Counted from the stretch's first letter, positions 40,851 through 50,936 are shown. The stretch: 64,000 bases of DNA from Reyranella massiliensis 521 (GCA_945860205.1 CAMARK010000008.1:1-64000); one strand, 5' to 3'. Notes: generated by a model not told the origin, from the letters alone. Program-made: numbers and translations.

Positions 40851-42173
40851 ATGCTGCCGCAGGAGATCATCCGCCGGAAACGCGACGGCCACGAGCTGTC
40901 GGCGGCGGAGATCGCCTTCATCGTGCGCGGCATCCACGACGGCACCTTGAGCGAGGGCCAGGTCGCCTCATTCGCCATGTCGGTGTTCTTCCGCGGCATG
41001 ACCGTGCCGGAACGCGTGGCACTCACCCTCGGCCTTGCCCGCTCGGGCATCATGCTCGACTGGCGGGATCTCGCACTGCCTGGCCCGGTGATCGACAAGC
41101 ATTCGAGCGGTGGTGTCGGCGACAAGGTGAGCCTGATGCTGGCGCCGATCGTGGCAGCTTGCGGCGGCTTCGTGCCCATGATCTCCGGCCGCGGCCTTGG
41201 CCACACCGGTGGCACGCTCGACAAGCTCTCGGCGATCTCGGGCTACCAGACCCAGCCCGATATCGCGACCTTCCGCCGGATCGTCCGCGAGGTCGGCTGC
41301 GCCGTGATCGGCCAGACCGACGAGCTGGCACCGGCCGACCGTCGGCTCTATGCGGTGCGCGACGTCACCGGCAGCGTCGAGTCGATCCCGCTGCTGGTGA
41401 GTTCGATCCTGTCGAAAAAGGTCGCCGAGGGCCTCGACGGGCTGGTGATGGACGTGAAATGCGGCTCCGGCGCCTTTTGCGACACCGAGGAGATGGCGCG
41501 CGACCTGGCGCAGAGCCTCGTGGCCGTGGCCAACCAGGCGGGCCTGCCCACCATCGCGCTGGTCACCGACATGGACCGGGTGCTGGGCCGCGAAGTCGGC
41601 AATGCGCTCGAGGTCATGGAGGCGGTGGCCTATCTGACCGGCCGCGATACGCGCGAGCCGCGCCTGCACGAGGTGACGATGGCGCTCGCCGGCGAAATGC
41701 TGGCGCTGGGCGGCCTTGTGCCCGACGTTGCCGCCGGTCGCGCGCGGGCCGAGGCGGTGCTGGCCGACGGCCGGGCGGCGGAGGTCTTCGGCCGCATGGT
41801 GTCGGCCCTGGGTGGCCCGGACGACTTCCTCGACCACGCCGGCCGCTATCTGTCGCAGGCGCCGGTAATCAAGGCCTGCACGGCCGAGCGCTCGGGCCAT
41901 GTCGTGGGCATGGATGCGCGCCAGGTCGGCATCGCCGTGGTGGCGCTGGGCGGCGGTCGCGCCCATGCTGACGACGCGATCGATCCATCGGTCGGCCTCA
42001 GCGAAGTGACCGATGTCGGCGTGCCGATCCGGGCCGGCAATCCGCTCTGCATCGTCCATGCCGCGAGCGATGCCGACGCCGATGCGGCCATCGCGCTGGT
42101 CCGCCAGGCCGTCCGCATCGGCGATCAGCCGGTGGCCGAACGGCCCGTTGTCATGGAACGCATCGTCCGATGA
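40851..42173 (+). CDS. deoA: Thymidine phosphorylase
   Basis: A 440-residue pyrimidine nucleoside phosphorylase of the DeoA type. The glycosyltransferase signature is DKHSSGGVGDKVSLMLAPIVAA-CGG and SGRGLGHTGGTLDKLSAI-GYQ, then KKVAEGLDGLVMDVKCGSGAF. The full length and the C-terminal domain (ALGGGRAHADDAIDPSVGL) are complete. It splits thymidine or deoxyuridine to base and deoxyribose-1-phosphate. The gap to the PNP gene is 5 bp and the downstream gene overlaps its stop. Confidence 0.95.
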   Translation: MLPQEIIRRKRDGHELSAAEIAFIVRGIHDGTLSEGQVASFAMSVFFRGMTVPERVALTLGLARSGIMLDWRDLALPGPVIDKHSSGGVGDKVSLMLAPIVAACGGFVPMISGRGLGHTGGTLDKLSAISGYQTQPDIATFRRIVREVGCAVIGQTDELAPADRRLYAVRDVTGSVESIPLLVSSILSKKVAEGLDGLVMDVKCGSGAFCDTEEMARDLAQSLVAVANQAGLPTIALVTDMDRVLGREVGNALEVMEAVAYLTGRDTREPRLHEVTMALAGEMLALGGLVPDVAAGRARAEAVLADGRAAEVFGRMVSALGGPDDFLDHAGRYLSQAPVIKACTAERSGHVVGMDARQVGIAVVALGGGRAHADDAIDPSVGLSEVTDVGVPIRAGNPLCIVHAASDADADAAIALVRQAVRIGDQPVAERPVVMERIVR

Positions 42174-42982
42174 GCGTGCCCGATCTGGCGGCTTACGCGC
42201 GCGACGGCTTTCTGGTCCTGGAAGACTTTCTGCCGCCGGCCGATTGCGACGCGCTGCAGGCGCGGGCGGCGGAACTGGTCGCCGGCTTCGATCCCGGCCC
42301 GGCGCGCACGGTCTTCTCGACCCGCGACCAGGGTCGTGCCCAGGATCTCTACTTCCAGGAATCGGGCGGGGCGATCCGCTTCTTCTTCGAGGAGCAGGCG
42401 ACCGACCAGCCGGTGTCGCTGGCCTTGAACAAGATCGGTCACGCACTGCACGATCTCGATCCCGTCTTCGACCGGGTCTCGCGCCAGCCACGGCTGGCCA
42501 GCCTTGCGCACGCGCTCGGCTTCGTCCGGCCCTTGCTGCTGCAATCCATGTATCTCTTCAAGCAGCCGCGGATCGGCGCAGAGGTCGACTGGCATCAGGA
42601 CGCCACCTACCTGTACACGCGGCCCTCGACGGTGACGGGCTTCTGGATCGCCCTCGACGATGCCGACCAGGACAACGGTTGCCTGATGGCGCTGCCGGGC
42701 GGCCATCAGGGACCACTGCGCCAGCGGTTCCGGCGCGAGAATGGCCGGATGGTCACCCATACGCTTGACTCTATGCCGCGGCCCTCCATTGCGCCGGTGG
42801 CGCTGGAAGCCCGGCGCGGCACACTGGTCGTTCTGCACGGCCTGCTGCCTCACGCCAGCGCGCCTAACCGCTCGTCCCGTGCCCGGCACGCCTATGCCTT
42901 GCATCTGATCGATGGCAGGGCCGATTATCCGATGGACAACTGGCTGCAACGGCCAGACCTGCCGCTGCGAGGTTTCACGTGA
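42170..42982 (+). CDS. PhyH-type 2-oxoglutarate/Fe(II) dioxygenase
   Basis: A 270-residue phytanoyl-CoA dioxygenase-family protein. The iron ligands are His142 and Asp144 in DWHQDATYLY and His228 in LLPHASAPNRS; Arg238 can bind 2-oxoglutarate. The N-terminal FLVLEDFLPPADCDAL is typical of the family. It lies between thymidine phosphorylase and adenosine deaminase with four-base overlaps on both sides, so it is a true operon member. By analogy with fungal nucleoside 2'-hydroxylases of the same superfamily it may oxidise a nucleoside, base or sugar; this is inference. Confidence 0.9.
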   Translation: MSVPDLAAYARDGFLVLEDFLPPADCDALQARAAELVAGFDPGPARTVFSTRDQGRAQDLYFQESGGAIRFFFEEQATDQPVSLALNKIGHALHDLDPVFDRVSRQPRLASLAHALGFVRPLLLQSMYLFKQPRIGAEVDWHQDATYLYTRPSTVTGFWIALDDADQDNGCLMALPGGHQGPLRQRFRRENGRMVTHTLDSMPRPSIAPVALEARRGTLVVLHGLLPHASAPNRSSRARHAYALHLIDGRADYPMDNWLQRPDLPLRGFT

Positions 42983-43938
42983 TTCCCAAGATTGAACTGC
43001 ACTGCCATCTCGAGGGTTCGATCGCGCCCGGGCTCGCGCGCGAGCTGGCCGTCCGTAATGGCCTCGAGCTGCCCAAGGGACTTTTCGGGCCCGACGGCCA
43101 CTATGTGTGGCACGACTTCTGGAGTTTCCTCGCCGCCTACGATCGGGTCTGCACCGTGCTGCGCACGCCGCGCGATTTCGGCGACGTGATCTATTCCTAC
43201 CTTGCCGGTGTGGCCGCCGAAGGGGCGGTCTACGTCGAGATGTTCTGCTCGCCCGAGCGGCCGGCGGCACTAGGCATTTCATACGCAGCATGGCTCGAGG
43301 CGCTGGCCGAGGGCATCGACCGTGCCCGGCGCGAGTTCGGCATCGTGGGCCGCATCATCGTCGTCTGCATCCGCCATCTCGGATCTGAACGCGCTCTGGC
43401 GATCGTGCGCACCATGGTCGCCGAGCCGCATCCTTACGTCGTTGGCTTCGGCATGGGCGGTGACGAGGCGAAGTTCGTGCCCGCCGATTTTACGCCGGCT
43501 TACCGGCTGGCCCACGACAAGGGCTATGGCTGCACCGTCCATGCCGGCGAGGTGGTCGGCCCGGAAAGCGTGTGGGCCGCGATCGACTCCCTGCCGGTGA
43601 CCCGGATCGGCCACGGCGTGCGCTCAGTCGACGATCCCGCGCTGATGGCTGAGCTGGCGCGTCGCGGCACGGTCCTGGAAGTCTGTCCGGGCAGCAACGT
43701 TGCCTTGGGATTGTATCCTGACCGGGCTTCCCATCCGTTGCATCGCTTGATCGCCGCGGGCGTTCCCGTCACGCTCAATTCCGACGATCCGCCGTTCTTC
43801 CACACGACGCTCGGCAACGAATACGACAAGGCGGGTCTCGACGATGCGGCGTTGAGGCATGTCGCGCGAACGGCTGTCGAAGCCTCCTTCGCCGATGAGA
43901 CGACCAAACGAAGATTGTTGAAGGAGATCGGCTCATGA
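42979..43938 (+). CDS. add: Adenosine deaminase
   Basis: A 319-residue adenosine/adenine deaminase of the metallo-dependent hydrolase superfamily. The zinc site is His8 and His10 in IELHCHLEGS, a later His in VHAGE, and Asp in NSDDPPFF; RIGHGVRS holds a further conserved His. It turns adenosine to inosine, feeding the phosphorylase upstream. GTG 42979 overlaps the preceding TGA (GTGA), and its stop overlaps the phosphatase ATG. Confidence 0.93.
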   Translation: MIPKIELHCHLEGSIAPGLARELAVRNGLELPKGLFGPDGHYVWHDFWSFLAAYDRVCTVLRTPRDFGDVIYSYLAGVAAEGAVYVEMFCSPERPAALGISYAAWLEALAEGIDRARREFGIVGRIIVVCIRHLGSERALAIVRTMVAEPHPYVVGFGMGGDEAKFVPADFTPAYRLAHDKGYGCTVHAGEVVGPESVWAAIDSLPVTRIGHGVRSVDDPALMAELARRGTVLEVCPGSNVALGLYPDRASHPLHRLIAAGVPVTLNSDDPPFFHTTLGNEYDKAGLDDAALRHVARTAVEASFADETTKRRLLKEIGS

Positions 43939-44792
43939 TCGCAAGGATCGCTCTGGCGCTCGGCGCCACCCTTTCCGCGCTTCTGTCGCCGGGTGCCGCG
44001 TGGGCGCAGGAGACTCCGCCGCAAAACGACATGTTGCTGGCGACCCTGTGGACCCAGCGGTCCATCGAGTTCAAGGGCAATGCGCTCACGGTCTTCGCCT
44101 TGGCCCGCATCCGCCTCGACGAAGCCCTAGCCGACAAGAACTGGACGGCGTCGCCCGCCGAGCAGAAGGCCGACTACCAGAACCTGCCGCCCGCCGTCAT
44201 TCTCGACATCGATGAGACGCTGCTCGACAACTCGCGCTATCAGGTCTGGATGCTGAAGAACAACCTGACCTTCAGCACCAAGACCTGGAACCAGTTCTGT
44301 GCTGCCCGGGTGTCGACGGCGATTCCGGGAGCGCTGGAATTCGCCAAGTATGCCGATTCCAAAGGCGTGAAGATCTTCTACATCACCAACCGCGGTGCCG
44401 AGACTGAGAAGGACACCCGCGAGAACATGGCCAAGCTCGGCTTCCCGATAGGCGGCAACGTCGACACGTTTCTGATGCAGGGCGAGAAGCCGGAGTGGGG
44501 CGGCGCCAAGGGGAACCGCCGCGCCGTGGTCACCAAGGATTACAGGGTCCTGCTCAACATCGGCGACAACTTCGGCGATTTCGACGACCGCTACCGCGGC
44601 AGCGAGGCCGAGCGGGCCCAGGCGTTCGAAGCCGACATGGCCTATTGGGGCCGCCAGTGGCTGGTGATCGCCAACCCGACTTACGGCTCGTTCGACACGG
44701 CAGCCTTCGGCCATGACTTCAAGAAGCCGCGTGAGGAGCAACGCAAGGCCAAGTGGGATGTGCTGGAGGCGTGGGTGGGCCCCACGCCGTAG
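43935..44792 (+). CDS. HAD acid phosphatase / 5'-nucleotidase, e(P4)-like
   Basis: A 285-residue secreted class C acid phosphatase. The signal peptide ends after AAWA (about residue 24), without a lipobox, unlike the classical lipoprotein e(P4). The HAD motif I is LDIDETLLDNS (Asp91 and Asp93), then TNRGAE and GDNFGDFDDRY supply motifs II-III and the late acidic pair. In the periplasm it would dephosphorylate nucleotides to nucleosides for the BMP importer. It is the last gene of the operon, convergent with the MalK-type gene with one base between the stops. Confidence 0.92.
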   Translation: MIARIALALGATLSALLSPGAAWAQETPPQNDMLLATLWTQRSIEFKGNALTVFALARIRLDEALADKNWTASPAEQKADYQNLPPAVILDIDETLLDNSRYQVWMLKNNLTFSTKTWNQFCAARVSTAIPGALEFAKYADSKGVKIFYITNRGAETEKDTRENMAKLGFPIGGNVDTFLMQGEKPEWGGAKGNRRAVVTKDYRVLLNIGDNFGDFDDRYRGSEAERAQAFEADMAYWGRQWLVIANPTYGSFDTAAFGHDFKKPREEQRKAKWDVLEAWVGPTP

Positions 44793-44793
44793 G

Positions 44794-45885
44794 CTAGATC
44801 GCCGCTTCGGTCTCGGAGTCGAACAGGTGGAGCCGCTCGGGCTTCAGCGACAGGCGTAGCTTGTCGTTGCTGCGGACCCGGGTGGTGGGCTCGACGCTGG
44901 CCACCACCGTCGCCGTGCCGACCCGCGTGTCGAGCAGGATTTCTGACCCAAGCTGTTCCACGACCTCGACGATGGCGTCGAAGCAAAGATCTGCGGGATC
45001 GGAGGCGGTTGCGATATGGACGTCCTCCGGGCGGATGCCGATGGTGACGGCGCGACCGGCCTTGGCGCGCGCGCGGGCGGCCAGTGGGCCCGGCAGGGCA
45101 AGCCGCAGGCCAGGCGCTTCCGCCACGACGGCGCCGTCGCTCTCGCTCAGCTTGGCCGGGATGAAGTTCATGGCCGGCGAGCCGATGAAGCCCGCCACGA
45201 AGAGGTTGGCCGGGGTGTTGTAGAGCTCAAGGGGCTCGCCCACCTGCTGGACCCAGCCGTCCTTCATCACCACCACGCGGTCGCCCAGCGTCATCGCCTC
45301 GACCTGGTCGTGGGTGACGTAGATCGCCGTGGTGCCCAGCCGCTCGTGCAGCTTCTTGAGTTCCACGCGCATCTGCACGCGGAGCTTGGCGTCGAGGTTG
45401 GAGAGCGGCTCGTCGAACAGGAAGACCTTCGGATCGCGCACGATGGCGCGGCCGAGCGCCACGCGCTGGCGCTGGCCGCCGGAGAGCTGGCGCGGCTTGC
45501 GTTCCAACAGGTTCTCGATGCTCAGGATCGTGGCGGCCCGCTTGATGCGGCTCTCGATCTCCGCCTTGGCGAATTTGCGCATCTTGAGGCCGAACGCCAT
45601 GTTCCCGGCGACGCTCATGTGCGGGTAGAGCGCGTAATTCTGGAACACCATGGCGATGTCGCGGTCCATCGGCGGCACTTCGTTGACCACGTTGTCGTCG
45701 ATCCTGATCTCGCCCGAGGTGATCGCCTCCAGGCCCGCGACCATGCGGAGCGTCGTGGTCTTGCCGCAGCCTGATGGCCCGACCAGGACGACGAATTCCT
45801 TGTCGTGGATCTCGAGGTCGACGTCCTTCACCACATGGGTGACGTCGAACATCTTGTTGAGCTTCCGGATACTGACCTCAGCCAT
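44794..45885 (-). CDS. ABC transporter ATPase (UgpC/MalK type)
   Basis: A 363-residue ATPase of the MalK/UgpC family. It has Walker [10 protein letters not shown], signature LSGGQRQRV, Walker [13 protein letters not shown], a Q-loop in VFQNYALYP and the C-terminal regulatory OB domain ([12 protein letters not shown]). It energises the two permeases upstream, whose operon ends here. Substrate is probably a carbohydrate or polyol phosphate; this cannot be fixed from sequence. Confidence 0.95.
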   Translation of the reverse strand: MAEVSIRKLNKMFDVTHVVKDVDLEIHDKEFVVLVGPSGCGKTTTLRMVAGLEAITSGEIRIDDNVVNEVPPMDRDIAMVFQNYALYPHMSVAGNMAFGLKMRKFAKAEIESRIKRAATILSIENLLERKPRQLSGGQRQRVALGRAIVRDPKVFLFDEPLSNLDAKLRVQMRVELKKLHERLGTTAIYVTHDQVEAMTLGDRVVVMKDGWVQQVGEPLELYNTPANLFVAGFIGSPAMNFIPAKLSESDGAVVAEAPGLRLALPGPLAARARAKAGRAVTIGIRPEDVHIATASDPADLCFDAIVEVVEQLGSEILLDTRVGTATVVASVEPTTRVRSNDKLRLSLKPERLHLFDSETEAAI

Positions 45886-45891
45886 GACGCG

Positions 45892-46743
45892 CTACCCCTT
45901 GACCGACCCGGTGAGGCCCGAGACGTAGTGTTCCACGAAGAATGAATAGACGATTGCCACCGGAATGGAGCCCAGCAGGGCACCGGCCATCAGCGGCCCC
46001 CAGAAGAACACGTCTCCGCGGATCAGCTCCGAGGTGACCCCGACGGGGACGGTCTTCTGATCCGGCGAGGACAGGAAGACCAGGGCGTAGATGAACTCGT
46101 TCCACGACAGGGTGAAGGCGATGATGCCCGACGACAGGATGCCGGGCACGGCGACCGGAATGATGATGTAGATCATCGCCTTCCAGCGTGAGGCACCGTC
46201 GATGCGGGCGCACTCCTCGAGTTCCTTCGGGATGGCCTTGAAGTATCCCATCATCAGCCAGGTGCAGAACGGGATCAGGAACGTCGGATAGGTCAGGATC
46301 AGCGCCCACGGGGTGTCGCCGATTTTGAAGTTCCGGATGATCTCCGCCAGCGGGATGAACAGCAGCGTCTGCGGCACCAGGTAGGTGATGAAGATCGCCG
46401 TGCCGAGGCCGCCGGCGTAAGGGAAGTTGAGGCGGGCCAGCGCATAACCCGCGAGCACGCCGCAGAACAGCGAGATCAGCGTCGACACCAGCGCGATGAA
46501 CATGGTGTTGAACATCCAGCGCGCGAAGTTGGTCTCCTCGAACAGATAGAGGATGTGCTCGAACGTCGGGTTGTTGGTCCAGAACGGCATGTAGTTCGGC
46601 GCGTTCCACGGCAGGTAGAGTTCGCCGTCCGGCCGGAAGGTCGTCACGATCATCCAGTAGAACGGAAACAGCAGGACGAAGACGAACAGGATCAGCGGGA
46701 TGTTGTAGAAAACCCACCGTCTCCAGAGTGCACCCTCGATCAT
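45892..46743 (-). CDS. ABC sugar-type permease (MalG/UgpE family)
   Basis: A 283-residue inner-membrane permease with about six helices. It has the EAA loop EECARIDGASRWKAMIYIIIPVAVPG that docks on the MalK-type ATPase. The start is ATG 46743. It follows the MalF-type permease by 30 bp and precedes the ATPase gene by 6 bp. Confidence 0.94.
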   Translation of the reverse strand: MIEGALWRRWVFYNIPLILFVFVLLFPFYWMIVTTFRPDGELYLPWNAPNYMPFWTNNPTFEHILYLFEETNFARWMFNTMFIALVSTLISLFCGVLAGYALARLNFPYAGGLGTAIFITYLVPQTLLFIPLAEIIRNFKIGDTPWALILTYPTFLIPFCTWLMMGYFKAIPKELEECARIDGASRWKAMIYIIIPVAVPGILSSGIIAFTLSWNEFIYALVFLSSPDQKTVPVGVTSELIRGDVFFWGPLMAGALLGSIPVAIVYSFFVEHYVSGLTGSVKG

Positions 46744-46773
46744 GTCAGCGGGTCTCCAGTCTCATCGGGGGGC

Positions 46774-47703
46774 TCATCGGGTTTCGACCCGGCGAATGTA
46801 GAGCAGTTGCACGACCACGATGATGAACAGGAACGGGAACATCGCGAGCGATATCGCGGCGCCTTCGGCCAACAACCCGGTACCGATGCCGAGCTGGTAG
46901 GCGTAGGTCGCGAAGAGGTGGGTCGCGTTGGCCGGTCCGCCGCCGGTCATGACGTAGACCAGCTGGAAGTCGGCGAAAGTCTGGATGACCGAGAACAGCA
47001 CGACCACCAGGGTGACCGGCATGAGCAGCGGCCAGGTGACGTGCCAGAAGCGCTGCCACGGGCGCGCGCCGTCGATGGCGGCAGCCTCATGAAGCTCGGG
47101 GCTGATGGTCTGCAGGCCGGCCAGCAGGGTGATGGCGAAGAACGGCACGCCGCGCCAGATGTTGATGATGATGATCGACGTCATGGCGAGGTCAGCATCG
47201 CCCAGCCAGTTGATGCGGGTGGTGATGAAGCCGAGCTGGAACAGGGTCCAGTTGATGACGCTGAAGGTGGGATCGAACATCCACTTCCAGGCGAAGGTCG
47301 AGAGCACCGTGGGGATGATGAACGGCAGCAGGATGAAAGCGCGGATGATCGCCTTGCCCCTGAAATGCCGGTTGAGCAGGATCGCCAGCCACAGTCCCAG
47401 GGCCAGCTTGAACACCGTCGTGACGCCCGTGTACCAGAACGTGTTCCACACGGTCGTGCGGAAGATGCTGTCGTTCCATATCTTGTGAAAGTTCTTCAGC
47501 CCGACGAATTCGCCGGGCTGGCCGACGCGGGTGCTGCTGAGCGACAGCATGACGCCTTCGAAGAAGGGATAGGCAATGAACAGGCCGAGCAGGACCGCGG
47601 TTGGCGTCAGCAACGCCAACGCGAGCCAGCGTTCGTCTTCAAGCTTACGCAACCGCGGGGAGAGCCGTTTGCCCTCCGCCGCCGGAAGTGATGTCACCGC
47701 CAT
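46774..47703 (-). CDS. ABC sugar-type permease (MalF/UgpA family)
   Basis: A 309-residue permease with about six helices. The EAA-type loop is HEAAAIDGARPWQRFWHVTWPLLMP. The N-terminal 25 residues are cytoplasmic and basic. It pairs with the MalG-type partner downstream. It follows the binding-protein gene by 32 bp. Confidence 0.94.
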   Translation of the reverse strand: MAVTSLPAAEGKRLSPRLRKLEDERWLALALLTPTAVLLGLFIAYPFFEGVMLSLSSTRVGQPGEFVGLKNFHKIWNDSIFRTTVWNTFWYTGVTTVFKLALGLWLAILLNRHFRGKAIIRAFILLPFIIPTVLSTFAWKWMFDPTFSVINWTLFQLGFITTRINWLGDADLAMTSIIIINIWRGVPFFAITLLAGLQTISPELHEAAAIDGARPWQRFWHVTWPLLMPVTLVVVLFSVIQTFADFQLVYVMTGGGPANATHLFATYAYQLGIGTGLLAEGAAISLAMFPFLFIIVVVQLLYIRRVETR

Positions 47704-47735
47704 GGACGGGTTACCCTAAACGCAGTTTCCCGGAC

Positions 47736-49055
47736 TCAGACGTAGACCTTCTTGAGCTCGGCTTCGGCCCACTTCACCGCTTCCTCGGCGGGCATGCCCT
47801 GCACCGCCTTGGCATACATGTCGGTGACGATGTACTTCGAGAGGACTTCCTGGGCCTTGGCGTCCGGTGGCCCGGCGTTGCCGATGGCCTGGCCGAGGCG
47901 GGCCGCCACCTTGAACGGCGCCATGACCGGATCGACGTCCCACAGCTTGTCGGACTCCCACTTGACCGTGCACGGCGTTGCGAAGCCCTTCTGCGATTCG
48001 AAGAACTTCCTGTAGTTCGCCTCGGCGTGAATCCACTTGAGGAATTCCTTCGCGGCGTCCTGGTTCTTCGAATACTTCATCAGCATGTTCGACTGCAGGA
48101 GGTGGAAGCCGAACTGTCCCGCCGGACCCTTGGGCAGGGGCGCATGCAGGATGTCCTTGTTCATCGGCGTACCCTTCTCAGTCTTGTACTGATCGGGCTT
48201 GCGCAGCGTCTCGATGTAGATCGAGGCGCCGTTCAGGGTCGCCGAGATGGTCTGCGACAGGAACGCGCGGTTGTTGTTGGTGTCGTCCCAGGCGAGGCCG
48301 CCCTCGTCCATGCCGTCCTTCCACAGGCCTTGCATGAACTTGACCGACTCGACGGTCTCCTTGCTGTTGATCACCACCTTGCCGCTGGCGTCGATTTCCT
48401 TTCCACCCCAGGACCACATGTACGGATAGGTGAAGCCCGGTGCGTCGCCGAAGGTGTGGCCCAACGTCTGGCCGAATGGCCGGCCCTTGGCCTTCAGTTT
48501 CTTGGCGGCCTCTCGATAGCTGTCCCAGGTGTCGGGGAATTTGGTGATTCCCGCCTCGTCGAACCACGACTTGCGGTAGGCGATCATGCCGCCGATCACG
48601 GCCCATGGCATGCCCATGTAGACCTTGCCGTTGCTGCAGATCGCCTTTGCGTACGGGAAGATGCCGCCTTCACGCTTGCCGACTTCCTCGGCGATCGCGG
48701 AGACATCGACGACGCTGTTGGCGTAGAGATGGGTATAGCTGTTGAACGACATGATCAGGTCGGGACCGGCGCCCGACTGGATGCCGGCGGTGATGCGCGG
48801 CTGAAGGTCGTTGCCGTTCACGGTCTCGAGGTTGATCTTGATGCCCAGTGCCTTTTCGGCCTCCGGCATCATTTCCCTCTTCAAAAGCGCATCGGTGGCC
48901 GGCACGAAGTCGACCCACTTCAGCCAGTGAACCGTCCGCTGCTGGGCGAAGGCCGGCATGCGGCCGGTGGCGAGAATGCCCGCCATGCCGCCCATCGAGG
49001 CGACTGCGGCGGTTCCGGCAAGCTTGAGTACGTTGCGACGCTTCGTCTTGGCCAT
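47736..49055 (-). CDS. ABC extracellular solute-binding protein (family 1)
   Basis: A 439-residue periplasmic binding protein. The N-terminus MAKTKRRNVLKLAGTAAVASMGGMAG has a Tat-like R-R-N-V-L-K signal with cleavage near AFAQQ. The lobe patterns WAVIGGMIAYRKSWFDEAG and GFTYPYMWSWGGKE are of the family-1 (sugar/glycerol-phosphate) type. ATG 49055 follows GGGAGGAC; the longer ORF upstream is noise. It is the first gene of the minus operon and determines substrate specificity. Confidence 0.93.
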   Translation of the reverse strand: MAKTKRRNVLKLAGTAAVASMGGMAGILATGRMPAFAQQRTVHWLKWVDFVPATDALLKREMMPEAEKALGIKINLETVNGNDLQPRITAGIQSGAGPDLIMSFNSYTHLYANSVVDVSAIAEEVGKREGGIFPYAKAICSNGKVYMGMPWAVIGGMIAYRKSWFDEAGITKFPDTWDSYREAAKKLKAKGRPFGQTLGHTFGDAPGFTYPYMWSWGGKEIDASGKVVINSKETVESVKFMQGLWKDGMDEGGLAWDDTNNNRAFLSQTISATLNGASIYIETLRKPDQYKTEKGTPMNKDILHAPLPKGPAGQFGFHLLQSNMLMKYSKNQDAAKEFLKWIHAEANYRKFFESQKGFATPCTVKWESDKLWDVDPVMAPFKVAARLGQAIGNAGPPDAKAQEVLSKYIVTDMYAKAVQGMPAEEAVKWAEAELKKVYV

Positions 49056-49200
49056 GATTGTCCTCCCAAGGACTGCCGCCACATTGAGCGGCTTCGTTGT
49101 ATTGCCACCATCGTAGGCATCGGGAGGGTCCAGGCGCAAGCCGAATAGCGGGAGTTCGACTGGCGAATCTTTCCGGCAGGTTTTTCAAACCGGCGGAGGG

Positions 49201-49692
49201 CTATTCCAGGAGCGACCGCAGCATCCAGGCCGTCTGCTCGTGGACCGTCAGTCGCTGTGTCAGCAGGTCGGCCGTCGGCTCGTCGTTGGCCTTGTCGGCG
49301 AGTGGAAAGACGCCGCGTGCCGTCCGCGCCACGGCCTCGTGGCCGGTGACCAGGATGCGCACCATGTCCATCGCCTTGGGCGGCGTCGCCGGCGCGTCCT
49401 TGAGCGAGCTCAGCTTGCCGAACTGGGCGTAGGAGCCGGGCGCTGCGTGGCCCAGCGAACGGATGCGCTCGGCGATCGGGTCCACCGCATTCCACAGTTC
49501 GGTGTACTGCGTCATGAACATGGTGTGCAGCGAGGTGAACATCGGGCCGGTGACGTTCCAGTGGAAATTGTGCGTGGTCAGGTACAGCGTGTAGGTGTCG
49601 GCCAGCAGATGGCTGAGGCCAGTGGCGATCTTGCGCCGGTCTGCTTCCGTGATGTCGATGGAAATGGTCGGTGCCTGCGCGCTCTTTGCCAT
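49201..49692 (-). CDS. dps: Dps-family ferritin-like protein
   Basis: A 163-residue Dps/ferritin-like protein. The dinuclear iron site motifs are visible: [37 protein letters not shown]. The family DPS1/DPS2 signature is intact. It stores iron and shields DNA during starvation. ATG 49692 gives the expected N-terminus ([13 protein letters not shown]). It lies 29 bp downstream of the cyclase gene on the same strand and may share its transcript. Confidence 0.93.
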   Translation of the reverse strand: MAKSAQAPTISIDITEADRRKIATGLSHLLADTYTLYLTTHNFHWNVTGPMFTSLHTMFMTQYTELWNAVDPIAERIRSLGHAAPGSYAQFGKLSSLKDAPATPPKAMDMVRILVTGHEAVARTARGVFPLADKANDEPTADLLTQRLTVHEQTAWMLRSLLE

Positions 49693-49721
49693 GTGTCCCC
49701 GGGAAGTTGTCAGTCCGTATC

Positions 49722-50936
49722 CTACAGCAGGGCGGGGTCGACGGTGAACAGCTCCTGGGCGCGACCGACGCCGCGGAGCGCGAAACGGCCGACCGACACC
49801 AGCCGCGCGCGTTCCGCCGGCGGCAGCGCATCCGCCAGGGCCTGCGACACCAGGACAGACCGGTCGACCGACCGGCACATCGAGGCGATGCGGCTGGTCT
49901 CGTTCACCGCGGGGCCCACGACCGTGAAGTCGAGCCGGTCGATGCTGCCGACGTTGCCGTAAAACACCTCGCCGATGTGCAAGCCGACATAGACCGACGT
50001 TACCGGCCGTTCCTCGGCCTGGCGCCGTTCGTTTACGGCGCGCACCTTTTCGCGCATGTCGACCTCGGCCCGCAGCGCCTTGGCGCTGGCCTCCGCCGGA
50101 TCCTCAGCGCGAAAGATCGCCAGCGTGCCGTCGCCGATCAGCTTCAGTACCTCGCCGCCGGCATCCTGGATCGCGGTGATGACGGCCTCGGCATAGTCGT
50201 TCAGCAGCGGGATCACCTCGTCCGGCGAGGCGGTATCGGTGATCCTGGTGTAGGCGCTCAAGTCGGAGAACCACAGGACCGCATCGATGCGGTCGGCGAC
50301 GCCGCGCGAGATGCGGCCGCTCAGCACGCGTTTGCCGGCGTCGCGACCGAGATAGACCTCGACCAGCGTGCCGGCCACGCGCGCGAGCGCGGCGGCCTTG
50401 ATGGCCAACGCCAGCGGCGGCACCAGGCGACGCAACGCCACCAGGCCGGCGTCGCTGAAACCCTCGGGATGGCGCGTCATCCAGGACGAGTAGACGCAGT
50501 CCATCTCGCCGATCGCATTGTCGTCGGCGAAGCGATGGACGAAGACGAGGTAGTCCGTGTGGCCGGCATCTTTCATCTCCTGGACGGCCGGGAAATCGGC
50601 GGCGTCGCCGAAGCCGATGCGTCGGCGCAGTTCCTCCTCGCCAGTCTGCAGGAGATGGAAGAACGGGCTGCGCTGCCACATTACGGCTCCCTCGCCCTGG
50701 TCGCTGCTGCCGTACTCGACCATGGCAGGATCGTTCGATTCGTCGTCGCGCCAGCGGAAGACGCGGCCTTCATGGACGGGATGCAGCGTGTCGATGAGGG
50801 CCATCGCGCGCGACACGTCGAGGCCGGCGGCGCGGCACTTCTCGCAAAATTCGCGCAGCAGGTCCTCTTCCGTCATGCCGGCGAGGCCGCGGCGAACCAC
50901 CCAACCGGCGATACGGACGATGTCGGCGTCTTTCAT
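49722..50936 (-). CDS. Adenylate/guanylate cyclase, class III
   Basis: A 404-residue class III nucleotidyl cyclase. An N-terminal ~180-residue sensor-like domain without membrane segments precedes the catalytic domain. Metal-binding Asp225 (WFSDLSAYT) and Asp269 ([12 protein letters not shown]) are present; [34 protein letters not shown] holds the conserved substrate and transition-state Asn/Arg. It makes cAMP or cGMP; the substrate-choice Asp/Lys pair favours cAMP weakly. It follows the peptide ABC operon by 16 bp. Confidence 0.93.
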   Translation of the reverse strand: MKDADIVRIAGWVVRRGLAGMTEEDLLREFCEKCRAAGLDVSRAMALIDTLHPVHEGRVFRWRDDESNDPAMVEYGSSDQGEGAVMWQRSPFFHLLQTGEEELRRRIGFGDAADFPAVQEMKDAGHTDYLVFVHRFADDNAIGEMDCVYSSWMTRHPEGFSDAGLVALRRLVPPLALAIKAAALARVAGTLVEVYLGRDAGKRVLSGRISRGVADRIDAVLWFSDLSAYTRITDTASPDEVIPLLNDYAEAVITAIQDAGGEVLKLIGDGTLAIFRAEDPAEASAKALRAEVDMREKVRAVNERRQAEERPVTSVYVGLHIGEVFYGNVGSIDRLDFTVVGPAVNETSRIASMCRSVDRSVLVSQALADALPPAERARLVSVGRFALRGVGRAQELFTVDPALL

